Shown here one piece after another: positions 10,607 through 22,248 of a stretch of 64,000 nt of DNA (the first letter of the stretch is position 1; every line of letters starts with the position of its first letter). The stretch is from Sparassis latifolia (lineage: Eukaryota; Basidiomycota; Agaricomycetes; Polyporales; Sparassidaceae). A program made the translations under genes and the position numbers. Location: the NCBI GenBank assembly GCA_018466975.1, contig CM031558.1, positions 3,038,001 to 3,102,000 of the forward strand. The letters are read 5' to 3'. Under the pieces are notes generated by a model. It had not been told where the DNA came from. It ran no database searches and saw nothing but the letters and a program-made list of their open reading frames with translations.

Positions 10607-11000
10607 ATGGGCCTGCCCAGGGGAGGTGGGAAAATGGGGAACTGCGCCATCCGACACCTCGCATCTCTAGCTACTCTTGCAGGAGCTCTTAGGCATCCTG
10701 CTGTCATCGAGGTATGCGATGTTGAGGCCTAAATTGTCTGTACTAATAAAAGTTCAACAGAGTCAGCCAGTAGTCGAACAGGACCAGCTAGTGATTGAAC
10801 AGAACCAACCTGTATTGGACCAGCAACCAATTGAACAGAGCTACTTAGTGGTTGACCGGATTCCGCAAGAGCGTTGCACGCCCTCGCGTGAATTTCAAAC
10901 AAACGCGGCACTGACGTTCGAATTCTGCAACAATGGAGATAAGTTCTTTCCAGCGAGGGACACCCTAATTGAGAATTTTGCCGGACTACACCCGGCGTGA
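10607..11000 (+). CDS. Gln-rich hypothetical protein (gene D 3' part), copy 1
   Basis: The frame from ATG 10607 (MGLPRGGGKMGNCAIRH) is joined across intron 10712-10760 (GTATGC..CAACAG) to SQPVVEQDQLVIEQNQPVL. This is a short imperfect repeat of Q-x-V-x-E/D-Q units encoded by a degenerate DNA tandem repeat. It ends ENFAGLHPA. An alternative frame continuing into DYTRRDEVV and, after intron 11063-11112, WLGQRTEDYRC may be the true C-terminus. It may be the 3' portion of the gene that starts at 10014 rather than a separate gene. Function unknown. Confidence 0.3.
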
Positions 11001-11640
11001 CGAGGTCGTGATCAACAAAGGCTACGGGCGAGAAAGCGCCAAGCCGATGATTCGATTCTTCGTACGTTTTCACTCGCCCTCCGAGATCATATTGCTGATT
11101 TCTTTTCCCACAGTGGCTAGGTCAACGAACCGAGGACTACCGTTGCTGTTTGCTTACCTGGACACGGAGCTCAAGCATGGAGCTGAAGAATGGCTATGTG
11201 TGGAAGGTGATCCACCTCCGGGACCGAAAGGTCGAGGCGAGTTCGCGCGCCGCAGACTGCAATATGTTGAGTTCGACGTTCAGCGATTCTTGAAGATTTC
11301 GATGTCGGTTCTTTCTATCCTGTAATGTGCATGTTGTATGTGGAGAAGATGTTCGTCTCGGTGCTGGTTCTATCCAATCTGTAACGTGCATCTCGTCCGT
11401 TGGAGTCTCCGTGTTGGTTCTATCCACTCTGTATTTTGAGCATTGTACTAGTCCACTTAAAATTCATATCTGTAGATGAGCTTGTTTACCGTGTACGTCA
11501 AGACTAGGTAAAAGAAGAATTAGTACATCTGCGTGGATGTAGAAGATAATATCATGTCAATCTTAGTAAATGTTGAAATGCCAGTCACTTTGGAAGTAGC
11601 GAAGCACCAGTGTCACTCACCTCTCCACACACCACTCTCC

Positions 11641-12515
11641 TCACCTCGTAAATTCTAACTTTGCAATCCCTCGCTCTTGCAATCTGGGCATTACAGAGAC
11701 AATATCCTGCTCCCAACCTCTCGCGGAGTCCTCGATGTCGCCTGCGGAAGAGACCGGAAGATCATCTGCTCTAGCAGGGAGAACTGTGGACGGGCCAAGA
11801 TGTCCTCAATGCCCGCGCGCTGCATCCGGAGTAACACATCTTTCGCACCGTCCAGCGGCGTAGCGTTATATCCACAGTGAAATGAAAATGTCAACGAGCA
11901 CATTAGTTGGCTGCATATGTCGAGATAGTAGCTCTTTTATCCAGCCAAAATCTGTACGATCAAGACGGATAGTAATCTGGAGCGACCGAAGGCTCGTCAA
12001 ATGAACCATGCTCAAGCCTTCTTCTGGCAAAACTCCATCTACCTTGGGCTCAGCATAAGAAAGACTGACCTGATATAAACAACTCCATCCGTTCATTGTC
12101 TGCTCTAAATGTGAGATGCTGAAGAGACGAGCCGACAGCGCGCAGTAACTGAGCTAGCCCAGTGAGTTCTACGTCGTCGATCTGAAAAAAAGTAGACACA
12201 AGAACTGCAAGCAGGGATAAGTACTACGTACGATGAGATCATTCCATTGGAAGCGGGACCTGTAGCAATCCAGCGCAAACTGATTTGAGCCGTGTCCCAG
12301 CCAAGATACGTTCCAGAATTCAACAGCAAGTAAGTTCGGAAAGCTCGAGACTAGGCGGGCGAAGTCCAAGAAAGTCCGAAATTCGACGTGAAAGAGCTGC
12401 AGATCGGTAACGGAAGCAAACACGTGGATAGCTAAGAAGTAAATTCGATGGAGGGGAGCCACAGACGGCGTGGAATAAGGCGATTCGATAGTAAGTGACG
12501 TCGTTGCTCGCGTTC
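11641..12515 (-). pseudogene. F-box/LRR gene F, copy 1 (decayed, 5' end replaced)
   Basis: It aligns with the intact copy J (17179-18381) from the stop region to the SLTIESPY segment. The frame is broken by several small indels near 11760, 11930 and 12060. The F-box-encoding 5' quarter is absent. Instead, sequence at about 12515-12830 is shared only with the right-arm copy at 25.7 kb. It carries an in-frame stretch including GDVDSAVSLRHDELHLS and a CCACCACCACCAC run. The shared chimeric 5' end shows that this fusion preceded the inverted duplication. Confidence 0.6.
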
Positions 12516-13057
12516 TTAATCCTAAATTGTCCCACGTGCTTTTCCCCAGATGCGTAGACACACTTAGGTGAAGTTCGTCATGTCTAAGACTAACCGCCGA
12601 GTCAACGTCGCCGTGTTGCTGGTGCTCGGCCACCATGAAGAACCGCCGCCGCTATGAACCACCACCACCACTGTGGAGACCGCGGCACACTGTAAACGTG
12701 TGGCTCGCGGACTCGGACACCTTTTGGCTCACCTTCGAAAAGGCCCATAGACTGCACGTAACGATTAACGCGTAAATCCCCGACGCGGCCGTAGCGGCAG
12801 TTGAGCGGCCCTAAACGCACTGCAATTTCGCAGATCCTCCGCTATCCCACTGGCTGTTTCACCCATATCAGTATCGTGAGCCTATCGACAGCGAAAGGGC
12901 GGTCAACAGTACAGGCAATTTTCATTGACGATGGAGTAAACATCCGAAGTGAGGGAATTATCACAGAACCAACGGCTAAGACTGTCATCGAATACGTGAG
13001 TAATTACTCGCTCCCTAGTGCAGAACAACCTACAGGTCCGTATCGCAAACATCGAAT

Positions 13058-13847
13058 TTAATTCGCAACTGCAGAGCATAGAGTTTCGTGAATGGCCTCA
13101 CCAGCCTCGAGGGACATCGCCACGAGCCTGCGTGAGTCGTCGGATCCTTCGACCCTCCACCATGAATACTCGCACTCGGTCTGCCAGTGCTCATGCTCGA
13201 TGGGCATAGATTTCACTGACATGTAGCGCAACGAGGGACCCACATGTTGCAAGAGTATGTCCTGAATCTGCTGCCGGGGGCTAGTGCGCGTATGCGCCAC
13301 AGATACACGGAGACAGTGGATGTTCAACGAGGCGAGGAGTGGGGGTATTACGCGCTAATAAATAGAAAACCGGAGGTCAACGCGATACGACAATTGCATC
13401 ATCAAGACTGAGTGTGCTTACCAGCCATTCAGTAACACGGATAAACAGTCGATCACCATTTTCAAGCGCTCTCATGGTATCCAACTCTAAGTCCAGATAC
13501 CTGAGCTGTGGAGAAAGCGCGACAAGGCATGTCCAGAACGCAAGCAACGGGCGGACAAAAATTTTCAGCGAGAGCGTCAGGGGCTGGACGAACTGCAGCA
13601 CACGCAGTGCTTGTACAATGTCCTCTTCTGTCGTCGCTGTACTGATCCAAGACGCGTCGAGGCTTACGTTGCGCACAGTGCGCGGCGTCGGTGAGAGAAC
13701 CGCATCTAGTGTGGGTCCAAGTATCTCGCCCAGCCACACCTCCACACGGTCGAGATTCCGGCACGGGAATAAAACTGCGGGGATCTGAGCATAGTGGTGG
13801 TACCTCGAGATGCTGCGACGCCACGTAAGTTGTCGAGGCGCCTGCAG
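13058..13847 (-). pseudogene. F-box gene A, copy 2 (internal deletion)
   Basis: The start-region leader is fused directly to the codons for YAQIPAVLFPCRNLDRVEVW. This removes the F-box and about 200 residues of the intact paralogue at 24.0 kb. The 3' half is well preserved, including the intron with GTAAGC donor and the last exon ending GEAIHETLCSAVAN. Without the F-box it cannot join an SCF complex. Confidence 0.65.
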
Positions 13848-14689
13848 CACTGTGGTCACTGCAGGCGCTAGTAGTAAGGCGCTTGTCTACCTTTCCTTCT
13901 CACCTGTGAGGACCACATACAACTTCCCCTGCTCACAGGTGGTCGCACAACATTGGCCATAAGGCGATTTCATCAAACATTCTCAAGTACGTACTCCGCA
14001 TTGTTGATTACTTGGCGAAATCCTCAAATCTTGCGCTGACGATCGGGGTTCGCGCTTCGATATCCTTGGATATCTCTGTCGTGTTGAAGTACCACGCATG
14101 CGCGGAAATATTATTGCAAGTAACTGGTCAAGCAAGCTGGTGAACGTTCTCGTCGGATAAGCCATACCTCCGACCAAAATCGGCGATGCACCCACAAAGG
14201 CGATGCGCTGGTCATCTGAAATGCACCCGACTTGCTTTTTGTCTGCATACCCCACTACTGACATAACCCTGCTTGCCAGATATCCAGCATACGCATATAG
14301 CATTTATCATTCGTTACTGGGTCTTTTTCTGGAGAGTGCGCATCCCTAGCTTGCGGTTCCGATATTCCTGTACGTCCTCGGACTCGACTGAAACCTCAGT
14401 AACTAGTAAGTGATTGAAGACCCAATGGGGACTTCTACGGTCTATGTTGTTGTGCTGCTCTGGCCATCTTCGGGGTAAGTTATGTCCCCGTGCGTATCGT
14501 GGAGATATCGAGCGCCTTTCACCATATGGTCGGCAGACCACAATCTGGTGTAACTTGTATTGTTCCAAATGGAGGCCACTCAAGCCACCCATTCCCTTAA
14601 AGTTAAACGCGGTAGCCAGAGCAGCGGTCGACTACATCCCACATCCCTCAACCCCCGTCCTGCAGCACTTAGTAGTTCTCCACCAATTA

Positions 14690-15304
14690 ATGAATATGTT
14701 CAAGCGTTTCTTTTCGACGGCTCACTCGAACGGGTACGCCGCGCTACGTTCTTATGAGGAAATGCCAAACCCTACACAAGACATCCGTCTTCCCTTCTAC
14801 ACCTCTCTTCCTTCCCTCCACGATCCGCGGCAGTTGCCCGCGGCCCATGTACACATCAATCTCCGTCTTGCGAAGTCATTCGGTGGCGCCACAGCGTCTG
14901 ACGAGTCCTTCGTCGTCCCTCCCATACGATGCGCCACACCGCACTCTTCATTTCTGCGATTACATATCATACCGGAGTTCCTCCGCTGGGAAACGATTAA
15001 AAGCGGCGTGCATGAATATTGTCGCCCGATCGGCTGGGGCGTTGTCGTCGTGCTATCGTGCACAGCAGTCGCGATAGCATGGTCGTGTTTCACCGTGCTC
15101 ATAGGTGTGCTGGTTTTCCAAAGCACCCAGTCGGAGCCTTACATTCAGGCCACTGGCGGTGTATCAATCGAGGCAACTGTCGGAGCCTCTATGCTGGGTG
15201 GCGCGGCAGGGTTTTTGCTGTACAGCAGTTACCAAATCGTGGTGATGGGGCCAGAGAGGAGGAAGGCGCCTACTCGTGCCAATTTTTTTTCTTGCTTTGC
15301 TTAG
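14690..15304 (+). CDS. Family B membrane protein, copy 2 (truncated form)
   Basis: 204 residues, almost identical to the copy on the complement of 28949-29563. The N-terminal segment is HIDL/HINL-type, the hydrophobic spans are near residues 115-142 and 168-188, and the tail is APTRANFFSCFA. It has three more residues (IQA) than copy 1 in the loop after FQSTQSEPY. No family recognised. Confidence 0.45.
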   Translation: MNMFKRFFSTAHSNGYAALRSYEEMPNPTQDIRLPFYTSLPSLHDPRQLPAAHVHINLRLAKSFGGATASDESFVVPPIRCATPHSSFLRLHIIPEFLRWETIKSGVHEYCRPIGWGVVVVLSCTAVAIAWSCFTVLIGVLVFQSTQSEPYIQATGGVSIEATVGASMLGGAAGFLLYSSYQIVVMGPERRKAPTRANFFSCFA

Positions 15305-15517
15305 CAACTATTCTGCATCGGACACATGGCACGTTCCCTATTGTTGGTCTCTAAGGCGATTGTCTTTGTGCTGCAACGTGACGCGAACATCTCGCTGCTT
15401 GCTTTGTGGCTGCCGAAGTTGCTGACTGGCGTAAGCGCCGGGCTTTCGAGCTATATAAGACCCTACGAGGTGCGAGCTTTCCTCAGTTAATCCCCCTCCT
15501 CCGCACTTCAACTAGAC

Positions 15518-15724
15518 ATGCAAAAACGAACTTTGGTATCCCGAGTCACCGCTTATGAGCTCTGGACCTCATTCAGACAAACTCATCCGTGGACTGCACA
15601 CGTTATCTTGGAATGGACGTGCGTTAGCTCGACTGTCTGTCTCTTCACTATCCTAATGATTCCTTTTCTGCAGTACCGGCACAGCACATATGAGAATGCG
15701 TATCAAGCGTTGTCTAGTCAGTAA
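15518..15724 (+). CDS. Small membrane protein C, copy 2 (68 residues)
   Basis: It differs from the 9763 copy by only a few bases in the gene (Leu7 to Val, Cys53 to Tyr). Its TATA box is CTATATAAG at 15451. Downstream sequence diverges from the other copies after about 40 bp, marking the end of the duplicated block there. Downstream to 17178 no gene is supported. Confidence 0.45.
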   Translation: MQKRTLVSRVTAYELWTSFRQTHPWTAHVILEWTCVSSTVCLFTILMIPFLQYRHSTYENAYQALSSQ

Positions 15725-16730
15725 CCTTTCCGTTTGTTCGAGAACTGCGCTGAGACTATTTGTATCTCAAGAGTGCGATTGACGGGTTGGGGGAGCTTTA
15801 ATTGCCGCGGGCATTGCCGCCCGGTGCGCATCTTACCGTGAGTACCGCTATGCTTTTTCTCGTATTAGCCATACTCACATAACTCAGGCAATCTTCGACT
15901 CGTGCCATTCCGGGACAATGCTATCCCGCAGTGGGGGGCTGCCTATGGGCAGGTCCATGAGCAGCTCCGCATAGTTGGGCATAAATTCTACGGCTTTGTG
16001 CTAACGGTGAGTGGGGCGCAGGAGATGCGCACAACATTTGAACGGTTCGTTATAGATGAGCCTTCACCGCGACTCACCTCGATAATTGTCGCACAGGCTC
16101 ACTGAGTGGATGACCGCACAGTGCTAATAAAGGGCCGTCTCTGCTCGGAGTACTTGCTGTGCGCTGTGAGTGCTCGATAACCGCGTCTAGTGAGCGAAGC
16201 TGACGCCCTTGACCTTCCCCAGTTGCTGTATTCTCTCGCTATCCACTCGCTTTCTACTGCAATATGTTGGGTTCGACGTTCAGCAATTCTTGAAGATCTC
16301 GACGTCGGTTCTTTCCATTCTGTCATGTGCATGTTGTATGTGGAGAAGATGTTCGTCTCAGGAAGCGAGTGCTCAAGTGTAGGCCAGGGAGCTGAAACAT
16401 TCCCCAGGGGCAACGGCTCGAGAGGTGAGAAGCCAGAACTGTACGGCGAGGCCTATATGTCAGCATATGATGTTCAGTTACTGAAACACGCACGACAGAG
16501 CACGCGCCGACGAAGAGTGAAAGAATGAACAGGGGTCGATGAGCGGATCTGGGTAGTCGGCCTGTTGGCCATCCCATATGGAGGTGGAAGTCAAACAAAG
16601 GGGATCGGCGAACAAAGAAGAGTTCATGGTTGGGACGGGAGAAGAGGAGGGAAGGGAAAGAAATTAAAGTGACACGCGAAGGAGAGAGGAGAGAAGACCT
16701 GCGTTGGCTGCACATCATGCGGAGGTGAAG

Positions 16731-16975
16731 GTGCTGGTTCTATCCACTCTGTAACGTGCATCTTGTCCGTTGGAGTCTCCGTGTTGGTTCTATCCACTCT
16801 GTAATGGTCACATTATGTGTTGGAGAAGATGTGCTCCTCCGTCTTGGTTCTATCCACTCTCTGTAACCCACTGTGTACTTCATGGTTTTATATCCATGTT
16901 GGTTCTATCCGCTCTGTAACCTTCTGTGTACTGCATGAATTTATTTCTATGTTGGTTCTATCCACTCTGTATTCT
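16731..16975. repeat. Degenerate minisatellite, 22-bp core repeated five times
   Basis: The core TTGGTTCTATCCACTCTGTA occurs at about 16734, 16784, 16844, 16899 and 16951, with 50-60 bp periodicity and partly related spacers. Fewer copies flank the other F genes (about 11360-11430 and, inverted, 26950-27070). It lies in the 3' flank of the F-box/LRR genes. Confidence 0.65.
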
Positions 16976-17178
16976 GAGCGCTGTACTAGTCCACTTAAAA
17001 TTCATATCTGTAGATGAGCTTGTTTACTGTGTACATCAAGACTAGGTAAAAGAAGAGTTAGTACATCTGCGTGGATGTAGAAGATAATATCATGTCAATC
17101 CTAGTAAATGTTAAAATGCCAGTCACTTTGGAAGTAGCGAAGCACCAGTGTCACTCACCTCTCCACACACCACTCTCC

Positions 17179-18381
17179 TCACCTCGTAAATTCTACCTTT
17201 GCAATCCCTCGCTCTTGCAATCTGGGCATTACAGAGACAATATCCTGCTCCCAACCTCTCGCAGGGTCCTCGGTATCGCCTGCGCAAGAGAACCGGAAGA
17301 TCACCTGCTCTAGCAGGGAGAACTGTGGACGGGCCAAGATGTCCTCAATGCCCGCGCGCTCCATCCGGAGTAACACATCTTTCGCACCGTCCAGCGGCGT
17401 AGCGTTATATCCATAGTGAAATGAAAATGTCAACGAGCACATTACTTGACTGCATATATGTCGAGATAGTAACTCTTCTATCGAGCCAAAATCTGTACGA
17501 TCGAGTCGGATAGGAATCTGGAGCGACCGAAGGCTCGTCAAATGAACCATGCTCAAGCCTTCTTCTGGCAAAAACCTCAGCAGTCTACCTGGGGTATCGT
17601 ATAAGAAAAACTGACCTGATACGAACGACTCCATCCATTCATTGTCTGCTCTAAATGTGAGATGCTGAAGAGACGAGCCGACAGCGCGCAGTAACTGAGC
17701 TAGCCCAGTGAGTTCCACGTCATCGATCTGAAAAAGAGGTAGACACAAGAACTGCAAGCAGGGATAACTACTACGTACGACGAGATCATTCCATTGGAAG
17801 CGGGACCTGTAGCAATCCAGCGCAAACTGATTTGAGCCGTGTCCCAGCCAAGATACGTTCCAGAATTCAACGGCAAGTAAGTTCGGAAAGCTCGAGACTA
17901 GGCGGGCGAAGTCCAAGAAAGTCCGAAATTCGACGTGAAAGAGCTGCAGGTCGGTAACGGAAGCAAACGCGTGGATAGCTAAGAAGTAAATTGGATGGAA
18001 GGGAGCTACAGACGGCGTGGCATAAGGCGATTCGATAGTAAGTGACCTCAGTTGTGGGAGCCTCCGCGCAAAAACTGTAGGAAAGATATTCATTAACCTG
18101 AAGGGTTTGTTATCGTCCGGATGTTTTATGATCAACTCCCGAACAAGCGGAGCAAGGCGTGGGGACAGCTCGGTCGACTTCGAAAATGCGAGTAGTTGCT
18201 CTTCTGTGTTCAATTCGACTGTGTGGTATAAGTTATACTGGCCCCTGGCGAGCCAGGCGTGGCATGTGAGAGTGCAGGAACGAAGCGTGGTGTAGTTGCG
18301 TTCGTCCGATGACTCTTCCCGCGAGAGATCAATTATAAGGTCGTAGATCTCAGGCGGCAGGCAGGACCCCCCCGAGCGCAT
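17179..18381 (-). CDS. F-box/LRR protein J (family F, intact copy)
   Basis: A single open frame from ATG 18381, 400 residues. Residues 7-50 are a typical basidiomycete F-box: CLPPEIYDLIIDL, then TTLRSCTLTCHAWLARGQYNLY. The rest contains leucine-rich segments such as LPQLRSLTIESPY, FPNLLAVEFWNVSWL and LTSLRSLQIPIRLD. By family knowledge it should act as an SCF substrate adaptor. It is the only copy of family F with an intact F-box; those at 11.6 and 25.9 kb have lost it. It lies in the central loop of the long inverted repeat, next to GAL1. Confidence 0.75.
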   Translation of the reverse strand: MRSGGSCLPPEIYDLIIDLSREESSDERNYTTLRSCTLTCHAWLARGQYNLYHTVELNTEEQLLAFSKSTELSPRLAPLVRELIIKHPDDNKPFRLMNIFPTVFARRLPQLRSLTIESPYATPSVAPFHPIYFLAIHAFASVTDLQLFHVEFRTFLDFARLVSSFPNLLAVEFWNVSWLGHGSNQFALDCYRSRFQWNDLVVRSSYPCLQFLCLPLFQIDDVELTGLAQLLRAVGSSLQHLTFRADNEWMESFVSGQFFLYDTPGRLLRFLPEEGLSMVHLTSLRSLQIPIRLDRTDFGSIEELLSRHICSQVMCSLTFSFHYGYNATPLDGAKDVLLRMERAGIEDILARPQFSLLEQVIFRFSCAGDTEDPARGWEQDIVSVMPRLQERGIAKVEFTR

Positions 18382-19470
18382 TCTTCAATGCTCTGTGAGG
18401 TTCCTAGACTGCATGCATGGCCACAGCTGCAGGTAGCATCACAGTCCACGGACGGAGTGTACTCGATACTGTGCAGAATGAAGTAAGTGGTGCAATCACT
18501 GGGCAAAAGATGATCGCATCAATAGGTGGGATAGAATGTTAGGAGGAACAATCGTACGCGCAGAGATGACCTGACAGTGAAGGTAGAAGGTGAGAGAGCC
18601 AGGCATGGCACTGAGCATCGCTCTTAACGCTTCAATTAACATGGTCCTACATATCTATCGTCAATTCCACCACGATATATTAGCTGTGTTGGACATATGG
18701 AGAAGAGCGAAACTTTGGCGCAAAGCGTGGGCATACTCTGGAAAACGTGGACGATTTTGACCTTCATACTTGGCAGTCAATCTATTGATGTTCAGTCGAC
18801 TGCGATCCCAAACGGTGCAATAGGATAACATTGGTTCGCCGACGTTCATTGCCACAGAGGATTGCAGGATATTACGAAGTTTCGGCGAAACATCACAGGC
18901 GCAAGAGTGGTTCTACAACTCAGACGTCCAACTGCCTCACCCAGGCGGGCCTCGCTTTGTGGTCCACCCTGCCTTCTGTGGTGATCAAGATAGTCAGTGA
19001 CACGGGGAAGGAGAAGCACCTGAAACCCACAAGTGGTATAACGTAGGCCGTGTATCCTATTAGCTGGATGTCATTGACTCATCGTCGAACCCAGACGTTG
19101 CAGTGCCACTGGTGGCAGTGGTTAGGCCGGCGTATGTGGAAATCCGCCCATATATTATCATAATAGAAGGGTGGGGGCGCCCATCGGGCGCTTACCCGCA
19201 AACTCTATAGTATCATTGCCGTGACGTCGCCCGTTGAATATGCTGCATCTACACTTCACCTTTTACTAGCCTCTCTCGAATGTACAGCGGGCGAGACTAG
19301 CAGTCTTCGTCCACTTCAATCTAGGACATGAAATGGCCCCTGTTCGCATGTGCTACAATGCTTACGATGAGACATCCGGCCCGGTCTCGGGCTGGGAAAC
19401 ACTGCTGAGGACTCCATAAGACGCTCCGGGCTCTGCTTCTGCGAGACATCACACTATCATCTGAATTGTC
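18382..19470. other. Intergenic between F-box gene J and GAL1
   Basis: No supported gene. The first 300 bp is the presumed promoter of J and the last 300 bp that of GAL1. Short frames at 18661-18855 and 18831-19046 show no family pattern. Confidence 0.45.
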
Positions 19471-21684
19471 ATGGCCGCACAGCTACCTATTCCTGTTTTC
19501 ACGTCCTTGAACGAGATACACACTGATCTGCAGACAGCAGCTCTCCAGGCGTATGTATATACACCTTGACGGTCAATCAGCGCTCACCGAGACAATCTGT
19601 TGCAGGACACGGTGGGATAATCTCGTCCAGGAGTTCGAGAAACGCTACGGAACGAAGCCTGCGTACATTTGTCGTGCGCCGGGCAGAGTGAAGTCTGTTT
19701 TTTTTTCTTTTAGGCTGAGCATGCTTCTGATCTGTGCATTCATCAGTCTCATCGGGGAGCATATCGATTATGCGTTGTTCGGAGTATTCCCTGCTGCCGT
19801 GGAAAGCGACATTTTGATTGCGTGCGGTCCCTCCACCGACGAGCGTCTCGGCGGTGTCACTGCAGAAAATCTCAACCCGCGATATACCCGTCAGACCTTT
19901 GCACCTATACTCAAGAACACGCTTTTACCTTCCGCGCAGGGGACGGAGGCAGCGAGTAATGAGGAAAGCTGGTTTTTGGAGATCGATAAGAAGGAGCTGA
20001 GATGGGAAAGCTATGTTAAGGCAGGATATTATGTGCGTATATTATCTGTCACTGCGACAGTTTCTGCGACGATGCTTACAGCAGCTTTCAGGGTATTCTT
20101 AATCGCTTCTTCCCTCCATCGGCGCCAAATACTAGGCCAGTTCCGGTCAATCTCCTCGTAACAGGTTCGGTCCCCTCTGGATCTGGGCTGTCATCGAGGT
20201 AAATCCAATGTCATCGAGTCTCATCAGTAGAATTCACCGCTCTGGATTTCAGTGCCGCGATGGTTGTTGCGTCCACCCTCGCCTTTCTTGCCGTGAACGA
20301 CAAGCTCTCCGGACTAACTAAAGGCCAGCTTGTTGAAATGGATATGGAGAATGAGAAGCGCGTCGGTACGTATCGCGTACTTTTACCACCCCCTTGAATA
20401 ACGCTCTTTCTACTCAGGCGTGAACAGTGGTGGGTAAGTAATTGGTCGTCCGGCTTAGAGGACCGGATAAATTGACAGGAGTCTAGAATGGATCAAGCCG
20501 CGTCGGTGATTTCGATTCCCCAATCTGCGCTTTACATCACTTTCTTCCCCTCGCTTTCTGCGGAGCCCATCCCTCTTCCGACACCGCGCACAACCCCCCG
20601 CGCGGTCTTCGTCTGTGCGAACTCGCTTGTCGTCAGTGACAAGGTCGTAGGTGCGTGTTATGTGCAGCTCTCTCGTCGTATAATGTCTGAATATGGGCAC
20701 CCTGATAGGTGCGAAGACGCGCTACAACTTACGGGTGGTCGAGACTTTGGTCGGGGCACGTGTCCTGGCTCTCCGCCTCGGCCTGTCCTTGGGGCCCACG
20801 GAGCGGCCGACCCTACGTGAAGTCTTTGGTAGGTGGCTAGGGATTGCAGAGACTAAGGGCGGACCATCGACGCTTGACGTCGAGACCCTACGCGCAGGGC
20901 TCGAACGCATTCTGCCAGAAGTTGAGAAGCTGAAGCCGAGCCGAGCCGACGGACAGGAAGGTTTGACACTGGAGGAGATGGTGCAGTGGAGTGGCCTTTC
21001 GCCCGAGCAGTTCCATGAGCTGTATTTGTCGTGGGTGGACGGTACGTTTGGATCGCTTTTCTGAGTCTCTTAACCATGACCGACGCTAATGCCACGGTTT
21101 TATCGTTGTTGATTGTTCGCAGTCGAGGCGACACATTTCCAGCTCTACAAACGCGCCAAACACGTTTTCTCCGAGGCTCTGCGCGTACTACAGTTCCGCG
21201 ACGTCTGTCTCCGTGCGGCTGCATCCTCCGACACGACTCTGCCAGAAAGCACATTAGTGGAGTTGGGCGTTCTCATGAACGCGTCTCAAACAAGCTGTGC
21301 GGATTTATATGAATGTTCCTGTCCTGAGCTGGACGCGCTTACCAAGCTCGCGCGGGAAGCTGGAGCGTACGGCAGCAGACTAACTGGTGCGTTCATCCAA
21401 TTACATAATTTAATATCTGCGGCCGATGATTCGCATTGATGTGCAGGTGCTGGGTGGGGCGGATGCACGGTATCTCTTGTCGCGGAAGATAAGGTGGACG
21501 AATTCATCTCGCGGATTAAGGCAGTATACGGGCCATACAAGAATCTCGAAGGTGATGCGCTGCATGATGCGATATTTGCGACGAAGCCAAGTAGCGGCGC
21601 ATGTGGTGAGCAGAATGGCTGTATTATATTTCGATTATTTGTCGCTTATAGCTCGTCTCTGCAGTGTATAAGGTTGAGTCGTAG
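19471..21684 (+). CDS. GAL1: Galactokinase (Leloir pathway)
   Basis: Phosphorylates galactose to galactose-1-phosphate with ATP in the cytosol. Eleven exons: 19471-19550, 19606-19692, 19747-20032, 20092-20198, 20253-20365, 20418-20433, 20487-20650, 20709-21041, 21123-21386, 21447-21605 and 21665-21684. They sum to 1629 nt (542 residues) in one frame. The galactokinase signature [12 protein letters not shown] is split by intron 2 inside the Asn codon. The GHMP ATP-binding motif [16 protein letters not shown] is split by intron 4. The third GHMP motif is [11 protein letters not shown] in exon 10. The catalytic Asp would lie in GGMDQAAS, right after a 16-nt micro-exon (exon 6). Length matches fungal GAL1. 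It is intact. Confidence 0.93.
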
Positions 21685-22248
21685 CGGTTTTAGTGAGGTT
21701 AAAGTTGAGAATGTAAGATACGAGGACTGTAGTCATGGAAGGTACAATATATGACACTCAGAAGAGAACTCAACAATCAGAACAGGCCACTTATCTCAGC
21801 CAGTCACTCGTCTCTAGCCAGCATTGGCCGTACGTGTATCTATATATATAGATACATTTCACGATAATCTTCTTTGCTAATGCATCTAGACGATATTATA
21901 TCCGGAATATTTTGAAACAGTGAAAGTTGACTGGACTGTGTGGACGCAATCGGTGAGCATATTGTATCTGTCTCCTGCGTCAATGCTTCGTCGTTTGGGT
22001 TGAATCGTTTACATTGTGACGTACTACCCTTGAGATCGATTCACGATATCGATCAAGATTCCTCGCACTTGCGATTAAACTTCATTCTGTCAAACTTTTG
22101 GCTACATTCGGTTTATGGTCGTTCATGTGAGTCCTTGAAGGCATGATATTAATACTTACGTGCTAGGGACCGGTTCGTTACAGCTGCGGAAGTGAAGCAG
22201 AGCAGAAGACGCAAAGTTAGAGTGAGTTGACATACGCAGATCTGCTCG
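21685..22248. other. Intergenic, no supported gene
   Basis: Contains a perfect 22-bp AT-rich palindrome (see separate entry) and otherwise nothing recognised. It separates GAL1 from the right arm of the inverted repeat. Confidence 0.5.
21835..21856. repeat. Perfect 22-bp palindrome
   Basis: TGTATCTATATATATAGATACA is its own reverse complement. It lies about 150 bp after the GAL1 stop and could extrude a cruciform. Confidence 0.7.

Larger units (their letters stand above)
7570..15265. repeat. Left arm of a long inverted repeat
   Basis: Gene order read rightward is A(-), B(+), C(+), D(+), F(-), A'(-), B'(+). The reverse complement of 22490-31803 gives A''', B-partial, B, C, D, F, A'', B'': the same order with one extra tandem B. 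Many intergenic stretches also match. For example, the segment near 8050-8140 corresponds to 31230-31320 in reverse complement. The outer end is inside the A gene (about 7570 against 31803). The inner end is inside B, at the codons for GPERRK. Confidence 0.8.

Noticed and set aside
16731..16975. Regularly spaced 22-bp repeats resembling a CRISPR array
   Set aside because: The genome is clearly eukaryotic, the repeats are degenerate, spacers are related to one another and there are no cas genes. It is a minisatellite.
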